Source: DASQHW01 sp963837155 (lineage in GTDB: Bacteria > Actinomycetota > Acidimicrobiia > IMCC26256 > PALSA-610). Taken from it: a stretch of 64,000 nucleotides of DNA. Position numbers and translations under genes: made by a program. Positions 46,448 through 54,621 of this stretch are shown here, one piece after another (within the stretch, counting starts at the first letter, position 1; the number at the start of each line of letters is the position of its first letter). The notes below the pieces were generated by a model. That model had not been told where the DNA came from. It made no database searches and saw only the letters and a program-made list of their open reading frames with translations. The stretch covers positions 682,001 to 746,000 of the forward strand of contig CAWIMB010000002.1 in NCBI GenBank assembly GCA_963837155.1. Direction: 5' to 3'.

Positions 46448-47502
46448 GCACGACGCGGTGGCCGGGCATCATCGAGGCGTACCGGGCGCGTCTGCCGGTC
46501 AGCGACCGCACGCCGGTCGTCACGCTGCACGAGGGCAACACCCCGTTGCTCGACGCACCCCGACTCTCGGAGCAGGTGAACGCGCGCGTCCTGTTGAAGG
46601 TGGAAGGCGCGAACCCCACCGGTTCGTTCAAGGACCGAGGGATGACCGTCGCGATCTCGAAGGCGGCCGAAGAGGGCGCCAAGGTCGTGGTGTGCGCGTC
46701 GACGGGCAACACATCGGCGAGCGCGGCCGCGTACGCGGCGCACGCCGGCATGCTCGCGGCCGTGATCATCCCTGATGGCCATGTTGCGCTCGGCAAGCTC
46801 GCGCAGGCGCTGATCCACGGCGCCAAGGTTGTGTCGATTCGCGGCAGCTTCGACGATGCGTTGCACGTCGTGCGCGAGCTGGGCGAGCGCGGCGGCGTGA
46901 CGATCGTGAACTCGATCAATCCGTTTCGTATCGAGGGGCAGAAGACCGCCGCGTTCGAGATTTGCGATGTGCTCGGCGAGGCACCCGACGTGCACTGCAT
47001 CCCGGTCGGCAATGCGGGCAACATCACCGCGTACTGGCGCGGCTATGTCGAGTACTCACGCGACAATGTGACCACGCGTCAGCCCCGCATGCTCGGCTGG
47101 CAGGCGGCGGGCGCGGCGCCGCTGGTGCACGGTGAGCCCGTGCCGCACCCGGAGACGATCGCGACCGCGATCCGCATCGGCAATCCCGCGAGCTGGGACG
47201 GCGCGATCGCCGCACGCGACGAATCGGGCGGCGCGATCGAGTCGGTGACTGACGCGCAGATCTTGGAGGCGTATCGCGCGCTCGCGTCGCTCGAGGGTGT
47301 GTTTGTCGAGCCGGCGTCGGCGGCGTCGGTCGCCGGACTGCTGCAGGCCGCGAAGGCGGGGCTGATCGAGCGGGGCGAGACGGTGGTGTGCACGGTGACC
47401 GGGCACGGATTGAAGGATCCCAACCGGGCGATCGCCGAGATCGAGGCACGTCCCGCGGTCGACGCGGGTGTAGATGAAGTGCTGGGGGAACTGGGGTTGT
47501 GA
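46444..47502 (+). CDS. thrC: Threonine synthase
   Basis: 352 aa PLP enzyme converting O-phosphohomoserine to threonine. ATG overlaps the hom stop by 4 bp. PLP-lysine in GANPTGSFKDRGM, phosphate loop CASTGNTSASAAAYAAHAG, NSINPFRIEGQKTAAFEIC, and VEPASAASVAGLLQ near the end. Intact and of the usual length for the actinobacterial (ThrC fold II) type. Its sister enzyme homoserine kinase (thrB) is not next to it as usual; see the phosphoglycerate-mutase-family gene at 50227. Confidence 0.94.
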   Translation: MSTTRWPGIIEAYRARLPVSDRTPVVTLHEGNTPLLDAPRLSEQVNARVLLKVEGANPTGSFKDRGMTVAISKAAEEGAKVVVCASTGNTSASAAAYAAHAGMLAAVIIPDGHVALGKLAQALIHGAKVVSIRGSFDDALHVVRELGERGGVTIVNSINPFRIEGQKTAAFEICDVLGEAPDVHCIPVGNAGNITAYWRGYVEYSRDNVTTRQPRMLGWQAAGAAPLVHGEPVPHPETIATAIRIGNPASWDGAIAARDESGGAIESVTDAQILEAYRALASLEGVFVEPASAASVAGLLQAAKAGLIERGETVVCTVTGHGLKDPNRAIAEIEARPAVDAGVDEVLGELGL

Positions 47503-48161
47503 CACGAAAGCGATGGATCGCGTTGCTCACAGCCTTCGTCATCGTGCTCGCAGCCGCGCTGACGACCGCGGCCGTGACGCGGGGTGGGGGAGACAAGCGC
47601 AGCACTGAAGACTCGCCGCTGATCACGACGTCGACCGCGCCCGCCGAGAAATCGACGCCGACAACGCGGCACAAGAAGAACGCCAAGAAGCACCTGAAGG
47701 TGTTGCCGCGGCCCGATCCGGCGCCGGCAGACCCCTACGCGCCAACGCCCATCGTGCAGGTAGGTGTGATCGACATCCCGAAGATCGGCCTCGTGCACCC
47801 GGTCTTCCAAGGCATCACGTTGACCGTGATCGACCACGGCCCGGGGCACTGGCCCGGAAGCGCGATGCCGTGCGAGATTGGGAACTCCGTGTTCCCCGGT
47901 CATCGCGTGACGCACTCGCATCCGTTCCTCAACCTCGACCTCCTGTCACCCGGTGACCAGATCGTCTTTCGAATGAAGGGGAGAGACTGCGTGTATGCCG
48001 TGACCGGAACGCAGATCGTCCGACCTACCGACGTGTGGGTCACCGATCCGACGTCGAAGCCCACCGTCACACTGATCGCGTGTCACCCGAAGCACAGCGC
48101 CGCAGAGCGCATCGTCGTGAAGGGCAAGTTGATCGGCGTCATCCCGAGGCCGAAGCAATGA
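47499..48161 (+). CDS. Class E sortase
   Basis: 220 aa. An N-terminal membrane helix (WIALLTAFVIVLAAALTTA) and a Lys/Pro-rich linker lead to the sortase barrel: GVIDIPKIGLVHPVFQG, catalytic His in FPGHRVTHSHPF, catalytic Cys in VTLIACHPKHSAAERIVVKG with the Arg a few residues later. This is the TLxTC-like arrangement of class E. It probably joins surface proteins to peptidoglycan or to each other. GTG start overlaps the thrC stop (GTGA), so it is translated with threonine genes for no obvious reason. Confidence 0.85.
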   Translation: MTRKRWIALLTAFVIVLAAALTTAAVTRGGGDKRSTEDSPLITTSTAPAEKSTPTTRHKKNAKKHLKVLPRPDPAPADPYAPTPIVQVGVIDIPKIGLVHPVFQGITLTVIDHGPGHWPGSAMPCEIGNSVFPGHRVTHSHPFLNLDLLSPGDQIVFRMKGRDCVYAVTGTQIVRPTDVWVTDPTSKPTVTLIACHPKHSAAERIVVKGKLIGVIPRPKQ

Positions 48162-49027
48162 GCCGGCCCGTCGCCCTTGTCACCGGCGCGTCCGCAGGTA
48201 TCGGTGAGGAGTTCTCCCGCCAGCTCGCAGCGCGCGGCCACGACCTCATCCTCGTCGCGCGCGATCGCGCCCGTCTCGAGGCGCTCGCGAAAGAGGTGTC
48301 GGACGCGCACGGCGCCAACGCCGAAGTGCTCCCGGCTGACCTCACGGACGATGAGCAACTCGCTGCGGTCGAACAGCGCGCGCGCAATGTCGACATCCTC
48401 ATCAACAACGCCGGCTACGGCACGTTCGGCAACTTCTATGAGATCGATCTCGCGGTCGAGGTCCGCGAAGTGCAGCTCAATGTGGTCGCGCTCATGCGGC
48501 TCACACACGCAGCTGCGGTTGCCATGGCTGCCCGCGGAAACGGCGCGATTCTGAACGTCTCGTCGCTCGCCGGTTTCCAACCCGGTCCGATGAACGCGAC
48601 CTACGGGGCGACCAAGGCGTTCGTCACGTCGTTCACCGAGGCCGTGCACGAGGAAATGAAGGGCACCGGCGTGGCGGTCAGTGTGCTCTGCCCCGGCTTC
48701 ACGCACACCGAGTTCCAAGCGCGCGCCAACGCACCCGCGAGCAGCGTGCCCGGGTTCATGTGGCAGGACGCGCCCGAAGTCGCGACCGCGGGGCTCGACG
48801 GTCTCGCCAAGAACAAGGCGATCATCATCCCTGGCAACGTGAACAAGACGCTCGGCATGTTCACCAGCATGGTCCCGCACGGCATCTCACGCCGCGTCAG
48901 CGCGGCCGTCCTCAAACGCGCCGAGCCACTGACCTCCGCGAACGGACTTACGCGGCGAGTCGGTAGACCGTGCCGCCGCGGGCGACCGCGTACACCTCGC
49001 CCTGCGGGTCTTCGCCGAAGGACGTGA
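48158..49027 (+). CDS. Short-chain dehydrogenase/reductase
   Basis: 289 aa NAD(P)-dependent SDR of the classical type: cofactor motif TGASAGIGEEFS, NNAGYGTFG, catalytic Ser in LNVSSLAGF and YxxxK in YGATKAFV, and LCPGFTHTEF. ATG overlaps the sortase stop (ATGA). Substrate unknown; related proteins are annotated as acyl-dihydroxyacetone or fatty-acyl reductases. The last ~25 residues are Arg/Pro-rich and overlap the convergent sugar-dehydrogenase gene by 80 bp, so an earlier end with an indel is possible. Confidence 0.85.
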   Translation: MSRPVALVTGASAGIGEEFSRQLAARGHDLILVARDRARLEALAKEVSDAHGANAEVLPADLTDDEQLAAVEQRARNVDILINNAGYGTFGNFYEIDLAVEVREVQLNVVALMRLTHAAAVAMAARGNGAILNVSSLAGFQPGPMNATYGATKAFVTSFTEAVHEEMKGTGVAVSVLCPGFTHTEFQARANAPASSVPGFMWQDAPEVATAGLDGLAKNKAIIIPGNVNKTLGMFTSMVPHGISRRVSAAVLKRAEPLTSANGLTRRVGRPCRRGRPRTPRPAGLRRRT

Positions 49028-50183
49028 GGTCCGGCACGCTCACGCCGAGGTCGCGCTGCTGCACGACTTTGCCGCCGCGCTGCACCACGCCGACCAACGG
49101 TGCGCGGCACGAGTCGCCGAAGAAGTAGATGCCGTTCATTGCGGGCGAGGCGCGTCCCCGGTACACGTAGCCGCCGATGATCGCGCAGTTCCCGTCGGAG
49201 TGAGTGGTCTCCAACAACGGATCACGCGAGCCCGCGGGCCGTGCGCCTTTGAACTCATGGAATCCCTCGCGCAGGCTCCAACCCCAGTTCACTCCCGGCG
49301 CCTGCGCCGCGGTGACGTAGTCGATCTCCTCGTACTTGCCCTGCCCGACGTCACCGATCCACACGTCGCCGTTCGCACGATCGAACGAGAAGCGCCACGG
49401 GTTGCGAAGGCCGTACATCCAGTTCTCCGTGCGTACACCGCCACCACGACCGACGAACGGGTTGTCGCCCGGCACGGTGTACGGCGCGCCTCCGGACGGT
49501 TTCGGGTTGATCCGCCAGATCTTCCCGAACAACGTGTTCAGGTTCTGGCCGTTGTTGTTCGGATCTCCGGCTGATCCACTGTCGCCCATCGTGATGTACA
49601 GCATCTTGTCGGGACCGAAGGTGACCTGGCCGCCGTTGTGGTTCGGAAACGGGTCCGGCTGGAAGATGAGCTCGCGCCGCGTCGTGGGGTTCGCGATGTC
49701 ACCGCGCATCGTGTATTCCACGACGTGCGTGTCGCCGTTGGGGTCGGTGTAGTCGACGTACAGCTTCTTCCCGTCGGGAGAGAAGTCGAGGCCGAGCAGA
49801 CCTTGTTCGTTGCCGGTCGACACCGCGACCGACAACACTGGTGTCGGAACAACTTGTCCGTCGGTGCCGACCACACGTACGCGCCCATCCTGCTCGGCGA
49901 CATACATGCGTGGGTCGCCCTTCCGCCACGCGAGCGCAACCGGGCTCTCGAGGCCCGACGTCACCGATTCGAGACGCACCTGCACGTTGTCGAGATTTGG
50001 CGCCGCCGTCGACGGCGGCACGGTCGAGCTCCGAACTGACGTCGACGTTGTCGGCGCGGGACTCGTCGGCGGCGACTCCGACGGTTGCGCGTTCGACGAC
50101 GCCTTTTTTCCGCTGCTGCTGCATGCCGCGAGCGAGAGCGACGCGCAGACGCCGACCACCAGCAAGACACCCAGCCGACGCAC
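48948..50183 (-). CDS. PQQ-dependent sugar dehydrogenase-like lipoprotein
   Basis: 411 aa. Signal peptide with lipobox SLAACS (Cys about residue 21), a Ser/Thr/Pro linker, then a six-bladed propeller of the glucose/sorbosone dehydrogenase family: GLESPVALAW, QGLLGLDFSPDG, YTDPNGDTHVVEY, GQVTFGPDKMLYITMGDSG, GLRNPWRFSFD (catalytic His is in the HNGGQV stretch) and WGWSLREG. Likely a surface aldose or quinoprotein oxidoreductase. Intact. Confidence 0.87.
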   Translation of the reverse strand: MRRLGVLLVVGVCASLSLAACSSSGKKASSNAQPSESPPTSPAPTTSTSVRSSTVPPSTAAPNLDNVQVRLESVTSGLESPVALAWRKGDPRMYVAEQDGRVRVVGTDGQVVPTPVLSVAVSTGNEQGLLGLDFSPDGKKLYVDYTDPNGDTHVVEYTMRGDIANPTTRRELIFQPDPFPNHNGGQVTFGPDKMLYITMGDSGSAGDPNNNGQNLNTLFGKIWRINPKPSGGAPYTVPGDNPFVGRGGGVRTENWMYGLRNPWRFSFDRANGDVWIGDVGQGKYEEIDYVTAAQAPGVNWGWSLREGFHEFKGARPAGSRDPLLETTHSDGNCAIIGGYVYRGRASPAMNGIYFFGDSCRAPLVGVVQRGGKVVQQRDLGVSVPDLTSFGEDPQGEVYAVARGGTVYRLAA

Positions 50184-50226
50184 GGCGGCAGGCTATGGCC
50201 CAGCCACCCCGTACACTCATCGCCCG

Positions 50227-51396
50227 ATGAAGTACCTGGTCTTCGTGCCCGACGGTTGCGCTGACGTTCCCCTGAAAGAGCTCGACGGCCGTACGCCGCT
50301 CGAAGCGGCGCGCATGCCGAACCTGGCGAAGCTCGCGTCTCGGGGTGAGGTCGGTCGCGCCGCTGTCATTCCGCCCGGACTGCCGCCGGGCAGCGACGTG
50401 GGCAACATGGCGATTCTCGGTTTCGATCCGGTCCGCTATCACACCGGTCGCGCACCGATCGAGGCCGCGGCGATGGGCATCGAGCTCGGACGGGACGAGG
50501 TTGCGTACCGCTGCAACCTCGTCACCCTCTCGGATGATGATCCGCCGCGAATGGTCGACTTCGCGGCGGGCCACCCGACCAACGAGCAGAGCCACGCGAT
50601 CGTTGCAGCGCTCGATGAGGCGCTCGGCCATGGTAAAGACGGCGTCCGTTTCCATCCCGGTGTCGAGTACCGCCATCTCTGCGTGGTACCGCGCGCCTGG
50701 GAACAAGCGGAGTGCACGCCGCCCCACGACTTGACCGGCAGAACTGCGACGCGACCGACCGGCAACGCGTCGCCCAAACTCAACGAGCTGATGGACGCAT
50801 CGCAGCAAGTGGTGCGTACGGCCGCGCAGTCAGTCGGTTCACAGGCGACGCAGATATGGCTGTGGGGGCAAGGAATCAAGCCCCAGCTCCCGAACTTCGA
50901 AGCCACGTATGGCGTCGCGGGCCGTATGACGTCAGCAGTCGATCTCGTGCAGGGTCTTGGTGTACTCACGGGTATAGAGGTCGTCGACGTCCCGGGAGCG
51001 ACCGCGGGATTCGACAACGACTATGTTGCGCAACGCGACGCCTGCCTCGAGTCGCTCGCGGATCGCGACCTGTTCGTACTTCACGTCGAGGCGACCGACG
51101 AGGCCGGCCACCAGGGCCGGGCGGACATCAAGGTCGACGCGCTCGAACGCTGGGACAGCGACATCATCGGTCCGATCGTTGCCGCGCTCGACGCGGCGCG
51201 TGAGCCTTACCGGATTCTTCTGATGCCCGACCACGCGACGCCGTGCGACATCAAGACGCACAATGCAGATCCGGTGCCGTACTTGATGTTCGACACACGT
51301 TGCCCCGGACCGGGAGGTCGGTATACCGAACCTGCAACCGCGGCGTGCACTCCGGTACCAGGCCACTCGTTGATGCGGCGGCTGGTCGCGCAGTAA
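50227..51396 (+). CDS. Cofactor-independent phosphoglycerate mutase family, candidate homoserine kinase
   Basis: 389 aa alkaline-phosphatase-superfamily enzyme of the archaeal-type iPGM group. Features: YLVFVPDGCADVPLKELDGR (first metal Asp), LPPGSDVGNMAILGFDP (nucleophile Ser region), HVEATDEAGHQGRADIKVDAL, and LMPDHATPCDIKTHNADPVP (metal Asp/His). This is the group described as proposed homoserine kinase (ThrB2) in bacteria that lack thrB. In the standard actinobacterial order hom-thrC-thrB-rho it occupies the place of thrB, directly upstream of rho, and no GHMP-type thrB is seen in the window. A glycolytic mutase role remains possible. Confidence 0.75.
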   Translation: MKYLVFVPDGCADVPLKELDGRTPLEAARMPNLAKLASRGEVGRAAVIPPGLPPGSDVGNMAILGFDPVRYHTGRAPIEAAAMGIELGRDEVAYRCNLVTLSDDDPPRMVDFAAGHPTNEQSHAIVAALDEALGHGKDGVRFHPGVEYRHLCVVPRAWEQAECTPPHDLTGRTATRPTGNASPKLNELMDASQQVVRTAAQSVGSQATQIWLWGQGIKPQLPNFEATYGVAGRMTSAVDLVQGLGVLTGIEVVDVPGATAGFDNDYVAQRDACLESLADRDLFVLHVEATDEAGHQGRADIKVDALERWDSDIIGPIVAALDAAREPYRILLMPDHATPCDIKTHNADPVPYLMFDTRCPGPGGRYTEPATAACTPVPGHSLMRRLVAQ

Positions 51397-51636
51397 TTCC
51401 TTCAGGAATACGTTCGTACGGCCGACTGTTGGGGAAGGTGCATTCCCACCCTGCGAAGGTGTAGGGTGAGCACCGATCCTCGAGACCTCGCCCGAGATCT
51501 TCCAGATGTCGTAGCGAGGGTCGGATCTCTCCACCGCTTCCAATGCGGATACCGGTGTGACGTCTTCCGAGGGTCTTTCGGATTTTCACACTCCGGCCGC
51601 GGGGCGATGTTCTGCGCTCGGCCGGGAGGAGACGAA
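51397..51636 (+). promoter_or_regulatory. rho leader region with a possible attenuator hairpin
   Basis: 240 bp between the putative homoserine kinase and rho. At 51566-51586 it contains TCCGA-N7-TCGGA followed by TTTT, a weak intrinsic-terminator-like hairpin. Rho genes are often controlled by attenuation in their leader, so this fits, but the 5-bp stem is marginal. No other gene-like frame is convincing here. Confidence 0.35.
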
Positions 51637-53426
51637 ATGAGCGACACGTTCGACCGTTCGCAACTGGACGGGAAGGACCGGGAACAGCTCTCTGAGATCG
51701 CAACGGCGCTTGGCGTCAAGTCGATCAGCCGCATGCGGAAGGCCGATCTGGTCGACGCGATCGTGAAGGCGGCGAAGAGCTCGAACGGCGCCGCAGGCGA
51801 CGCCCCCAAGACACGCAAGGTTCGTTCGACGCGCGCCGCGGCGGTTGACGATCTGGCGTCGCTCGCCGACGAGGAGAACGCGCTCCCGACCCAGGACGCG
51901 CCCGACGAGATGGCGTTGATTCGGCCCCGGCGGCGCAGCGGTACGACTGGCGGGAACGGCGCCGGTACGGAAGAGGACGCGCCGGCCTCGGCGCCGGCGA
52001 CCGAAGCCGACCCCACGCCCGAGAGTCCGGCGACCGCCGTGCTGGCACGATCGAACGACGGCTTGGCCGCCGAAGGCACCCAGGTGCACACCCAGCAGCC
52101 GCAGCGTCACCAAGGTCAACCGGACCAGCAGTGGCGGGGTGCGCCCGACGACGACGGCAGTGGCAATCGCCGGCGCCGGCGGCGGCGCGGTCGCGATCGC
52201 GAACGCGGGCCGGGCGAAGGCGGAGGACTTGGTGGCCAGGGCGGACAGGGCCGCCAGGACCGCGGCGATCGCAACGAGGACTACAGCGGTGAGCTGATCG
52301 ACGTCGAAGGCCTGCTCGACTTGCGGGACGAGGGCTACGGCTTCCTGCGCACCTCGGGATACCTCGCCGGCCGCAACGACGCGTACGTCTCGGCGTCGCA
52401 AGTGCGCCGCTTCGGCCTGCGCAAGGGCGACTTCGTCAAGGGCGCGACGCGCCGCCCGCGAGCAGCGAGAAGTATCCGGCGCTCGTTCGTGTCGATGTCA
52501 TCAATGGCATGACACCCGATGAGGCGCGCGGCCGGGTCCGTTTCGAAGATCTCACGCCGCTGTTCCCGGACTCGCGGTTGCGGTTGGAGCTCGACGATGA
52601 GCCGGGCGAAATCACCGGTCGCATCATCGACCTCATCTCGCCAATCGGAAAAGGTCAGCGCGGCATGATCGTGTCACCGCCGAAGGCGGGCAAGACCACG
52701 ATCATCAAGCAGATCGTCTACTCGATCGAGCGCAACAACCCCGAGACGCACGTCATCGTGCTGCTTGTCGACGAACGTCCCGAAGAGGTCACCGACATGC
52801 GCCGGCACGTGCTTCGTGCCGACGTGGTGGCGTCGACGTTCGACCGCCCCTCCGACGAGCACTGCCACATCGCGGAGCTCACGATCGAGCGCGCCAAGCG
52901 CCTCGTCGAGGGCGGCACCGATGTCGTCATCATCCTCGACGGCATCACGCGGCTGGCACGGGCGTACAACCTCGCGGCGCCGGCATCGGGTCGAATCATG
53001 TCCGGTGGTATCGACGCCGGCGCGCTGTACCCCCCGAAGAAGTTCTTCGGTGCGGCGCGCAATGTCGAAGAGGGCGGATCGTTGACGATTCTCGCGACCG
53101 CGCTCGTCGAGACGAACTCGAAGATGGACGAGCACATCTTCGAGGAGTTCAAGGGCACCGGCAACATGGAGCTGCGTCTCGACCGGAGGACGGCCGACCG
53201 CCGCATCTACCCGGCGATAGACGTCGAGCAGTCGAGCACCCGGCACGAGGAGCTGCTCTTCGACCGCCGCGACCTGCAGCAGGTGTGGAAGCTGAGGCGC
53301 GTGCTCAATGCCCTGGAGGGGAGCTCGCAGGGCCTCGAGCTGCTGATCGACAAGCTCCGCAGCACCAAGACCAACGCCGAGTTCCTGAACGAGATCGCCA
53401 AAGCCCCGGTGGGAATGGGGACGTAA
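51637..53426 (+). CDS. rho: Transcription termination factor Rho (frameshifted)
   Basis: About 596 aa. ATG 51637 follows GGGAGGAG. Rho_N domain (LSEIATALGVKSISRMRKAD), a ~150-residue actinobacterial insert rich in Gly, Arg, Gln and Asp, then the cold-shock RNA-binding domain (RDEGYGFLRTSGYL ... YVSASQVRRFGLRKGDFVKG). A base missing near 52452 splits the gene; the ATPase part continues at MTPDEARGRVRFEDLTPLFP with Walker A VSPPKAGKTT, VLLVDERPEEVTDM, LDGITRLARAYN, and R-loop LTILATALVETNSKMDE. Essential in most actinobacteria, so an assembly error is likely. Confidence 0.93.
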
Positions 53427-53472
53427 GTCCCCTTGTTAGGGGCCTGAACCCCACCATTAGACTGGACCCATC

Positions 53473-53685
53473 ATGAAGGCCGAAATTCACCCCGAGTACG
53501 TCGAATGCAAGGTGCACTGCTCGTGCGGCAACGAGTTCACGACTCGTTCGACGGTCCCGAGCCTGCGCGTCGAGCTCTGCTCGGAGTGCCACCCGTTCTA
53601 CACGGGCAAGCAGAAGCTCGTTGACACCGGTGGGCGCGTCGAGCGCTTCCAGCGCCGCATGGCCAAGCAGAAGAAGAAGTCGTAG
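53473..53685 (+). CDS. rpmE: 50S ribosomal protein L31
   Basis: 70 aa, the zinc-binding (C+) form. Cysteines at 16, 18, 36 and 39 (HCSCG and ELCSECH) match the ligands of the zinc form of L31; the RVERFQRRM tail and Lys-rich end are typical. It follows rho by 46 bp, as in many bacteria; the gap holds CCCC-TTGTTA-GGGG-CCTGAA-CCCC, alternative 4-bp hairpins of doubtful meaning. Confidence 0.95.
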   Translation: MKAEIHPEYVECKVHCSCGNEFTTRSTVPSLRVELCSECHPFYTGKQKLVDTGGRVERFQRRMAKQKKKS

Positions 53686-53688
53686 CGA

Positions 53689-54615
53689 ATGACGGCGAAG
53701 TCGGGCGACGAGCCGCGCTACATGGGTGGGCAGGCCGTGCTCGAAGGCGTGATGATGCGCGGCGCGACGCACTGGGCCGTCTCGGTGCGCGACCTCGACG
53801 GCAACATCAAGACCGACGTGCGCGAGGTGCCCGACTGGGCCGAGCGCTACCGCAACATTCCGATCGTGCGCGGCGTCACCGGCCTCGGCGAATCGCTCGG
53901 CCTCGGCTACCGCGCGCTCACGTGGTCGGCGAACCAGCAGATCCCCGAAGAGGAGCAGGTCTCCGAAAAGGCCATGGGCTGGGCGGTCGGCATCGCGATG
54001 ATCGTGTTCAGCGCGATCTTCATTGTCTTGCCTGCGATCGCGGGCAACTCGCTGAAGCACATCTTCCACGGCTCGTTTCCGCTCGTCGAGGGCATCGCGC
54101 GGCTCGCGTTGTTCATCCTGTACATCTTCGCCATCGGGCACATGCGCGACATCAAGCGTGTGTTCCAGTACCACGGTGCGGAGCACAAATCGATCGCCGC
54201 GTACGAGAACGGCGTCGAGCTCACGCCGGAAACCGCGCAGCAGTTCAGCACCGCGCACGTGCGTTGCGGCACGAACTTCCTACTGACCGTGATGGTCGTC
54301 GCGATCCTCGTGTACTCGTTCGTTCCCCGGCCGAACATCTGGTTCGTCATCGGATCGCGTGTCGTGCTGATCCCCTTGATCGCGGGCTTGAGCTACGAAG
54401 TCATCCGCTTGTCGGCGCGCAACATCCACCGGCGTTGGGTGCGCGTGCTGATGCGCCCCGGCCTGTTGTTGCAGAAGCTGACGACCCGTGAGCCCGAACT
54501 CGACCAGCTCGAGGTCGCGATCACGTCGCTCCGCGCGGTCATGAGCGCCGAGCAGCTCGCCGAGGTCGACGCCCGCGCCGGCGTGCGCGTACCGGCCGTC
54601 GCTCCTGCTGTCTGA
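53689..54615 (+). CDS. DUF1385 family membrane protein (YqhQ-like)
   Basis: 308 aa. RYMGGQAVLEGVMMRGATHWA is the family signature near the N-terminus. Four or five membrane helices (about residues 97-118, 138-158, 200-220 and 225-240) with FQYHGAEHKSIAAYENG between; C-terminal cytosolic tail. Function unknown, but the gene regularly follows rho-rpmE and precedes prfA-prmC. Here the second half of that cluster is 6.3 kb further on. Convergent with the permease gene. Confidence 0.9.
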   Translation: MTAKSGDEPRYMGGQAVLEGVMMRGATHWAVSVRDLDGNIKTDVREVPDWAERYRNIPIVRGVTGLGESLGLGYRALTWSANQQIPEEEQVSEKAMGWAVGIAMIVFSAIFIVLPAIAGNSLKHIFHGSFPLVEGIARLALFILYIFAIGHMRDIKRVFQYHGAEHKSIAAYENGVELTPETAQQFSTAHVRCGTNFLLTVMVVAILVYSFVPRPNIWFVIGSRVVLIPLIAGLSYEVIRLSARNIHRRWVRVLMRPGLLLQKLTTREPELDQLEVAITSLRAVMSAEQLAEVDARAGVRVPAVAPAV

Positions 54616-54621
54616 CGTCGC

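Noticed and set aside
53427..53472. A strong terminator between rho and rpmE
   Set aside because: Only mutually exclusive 4-bp hairpins without a U tract are present, so no confident call is possible.
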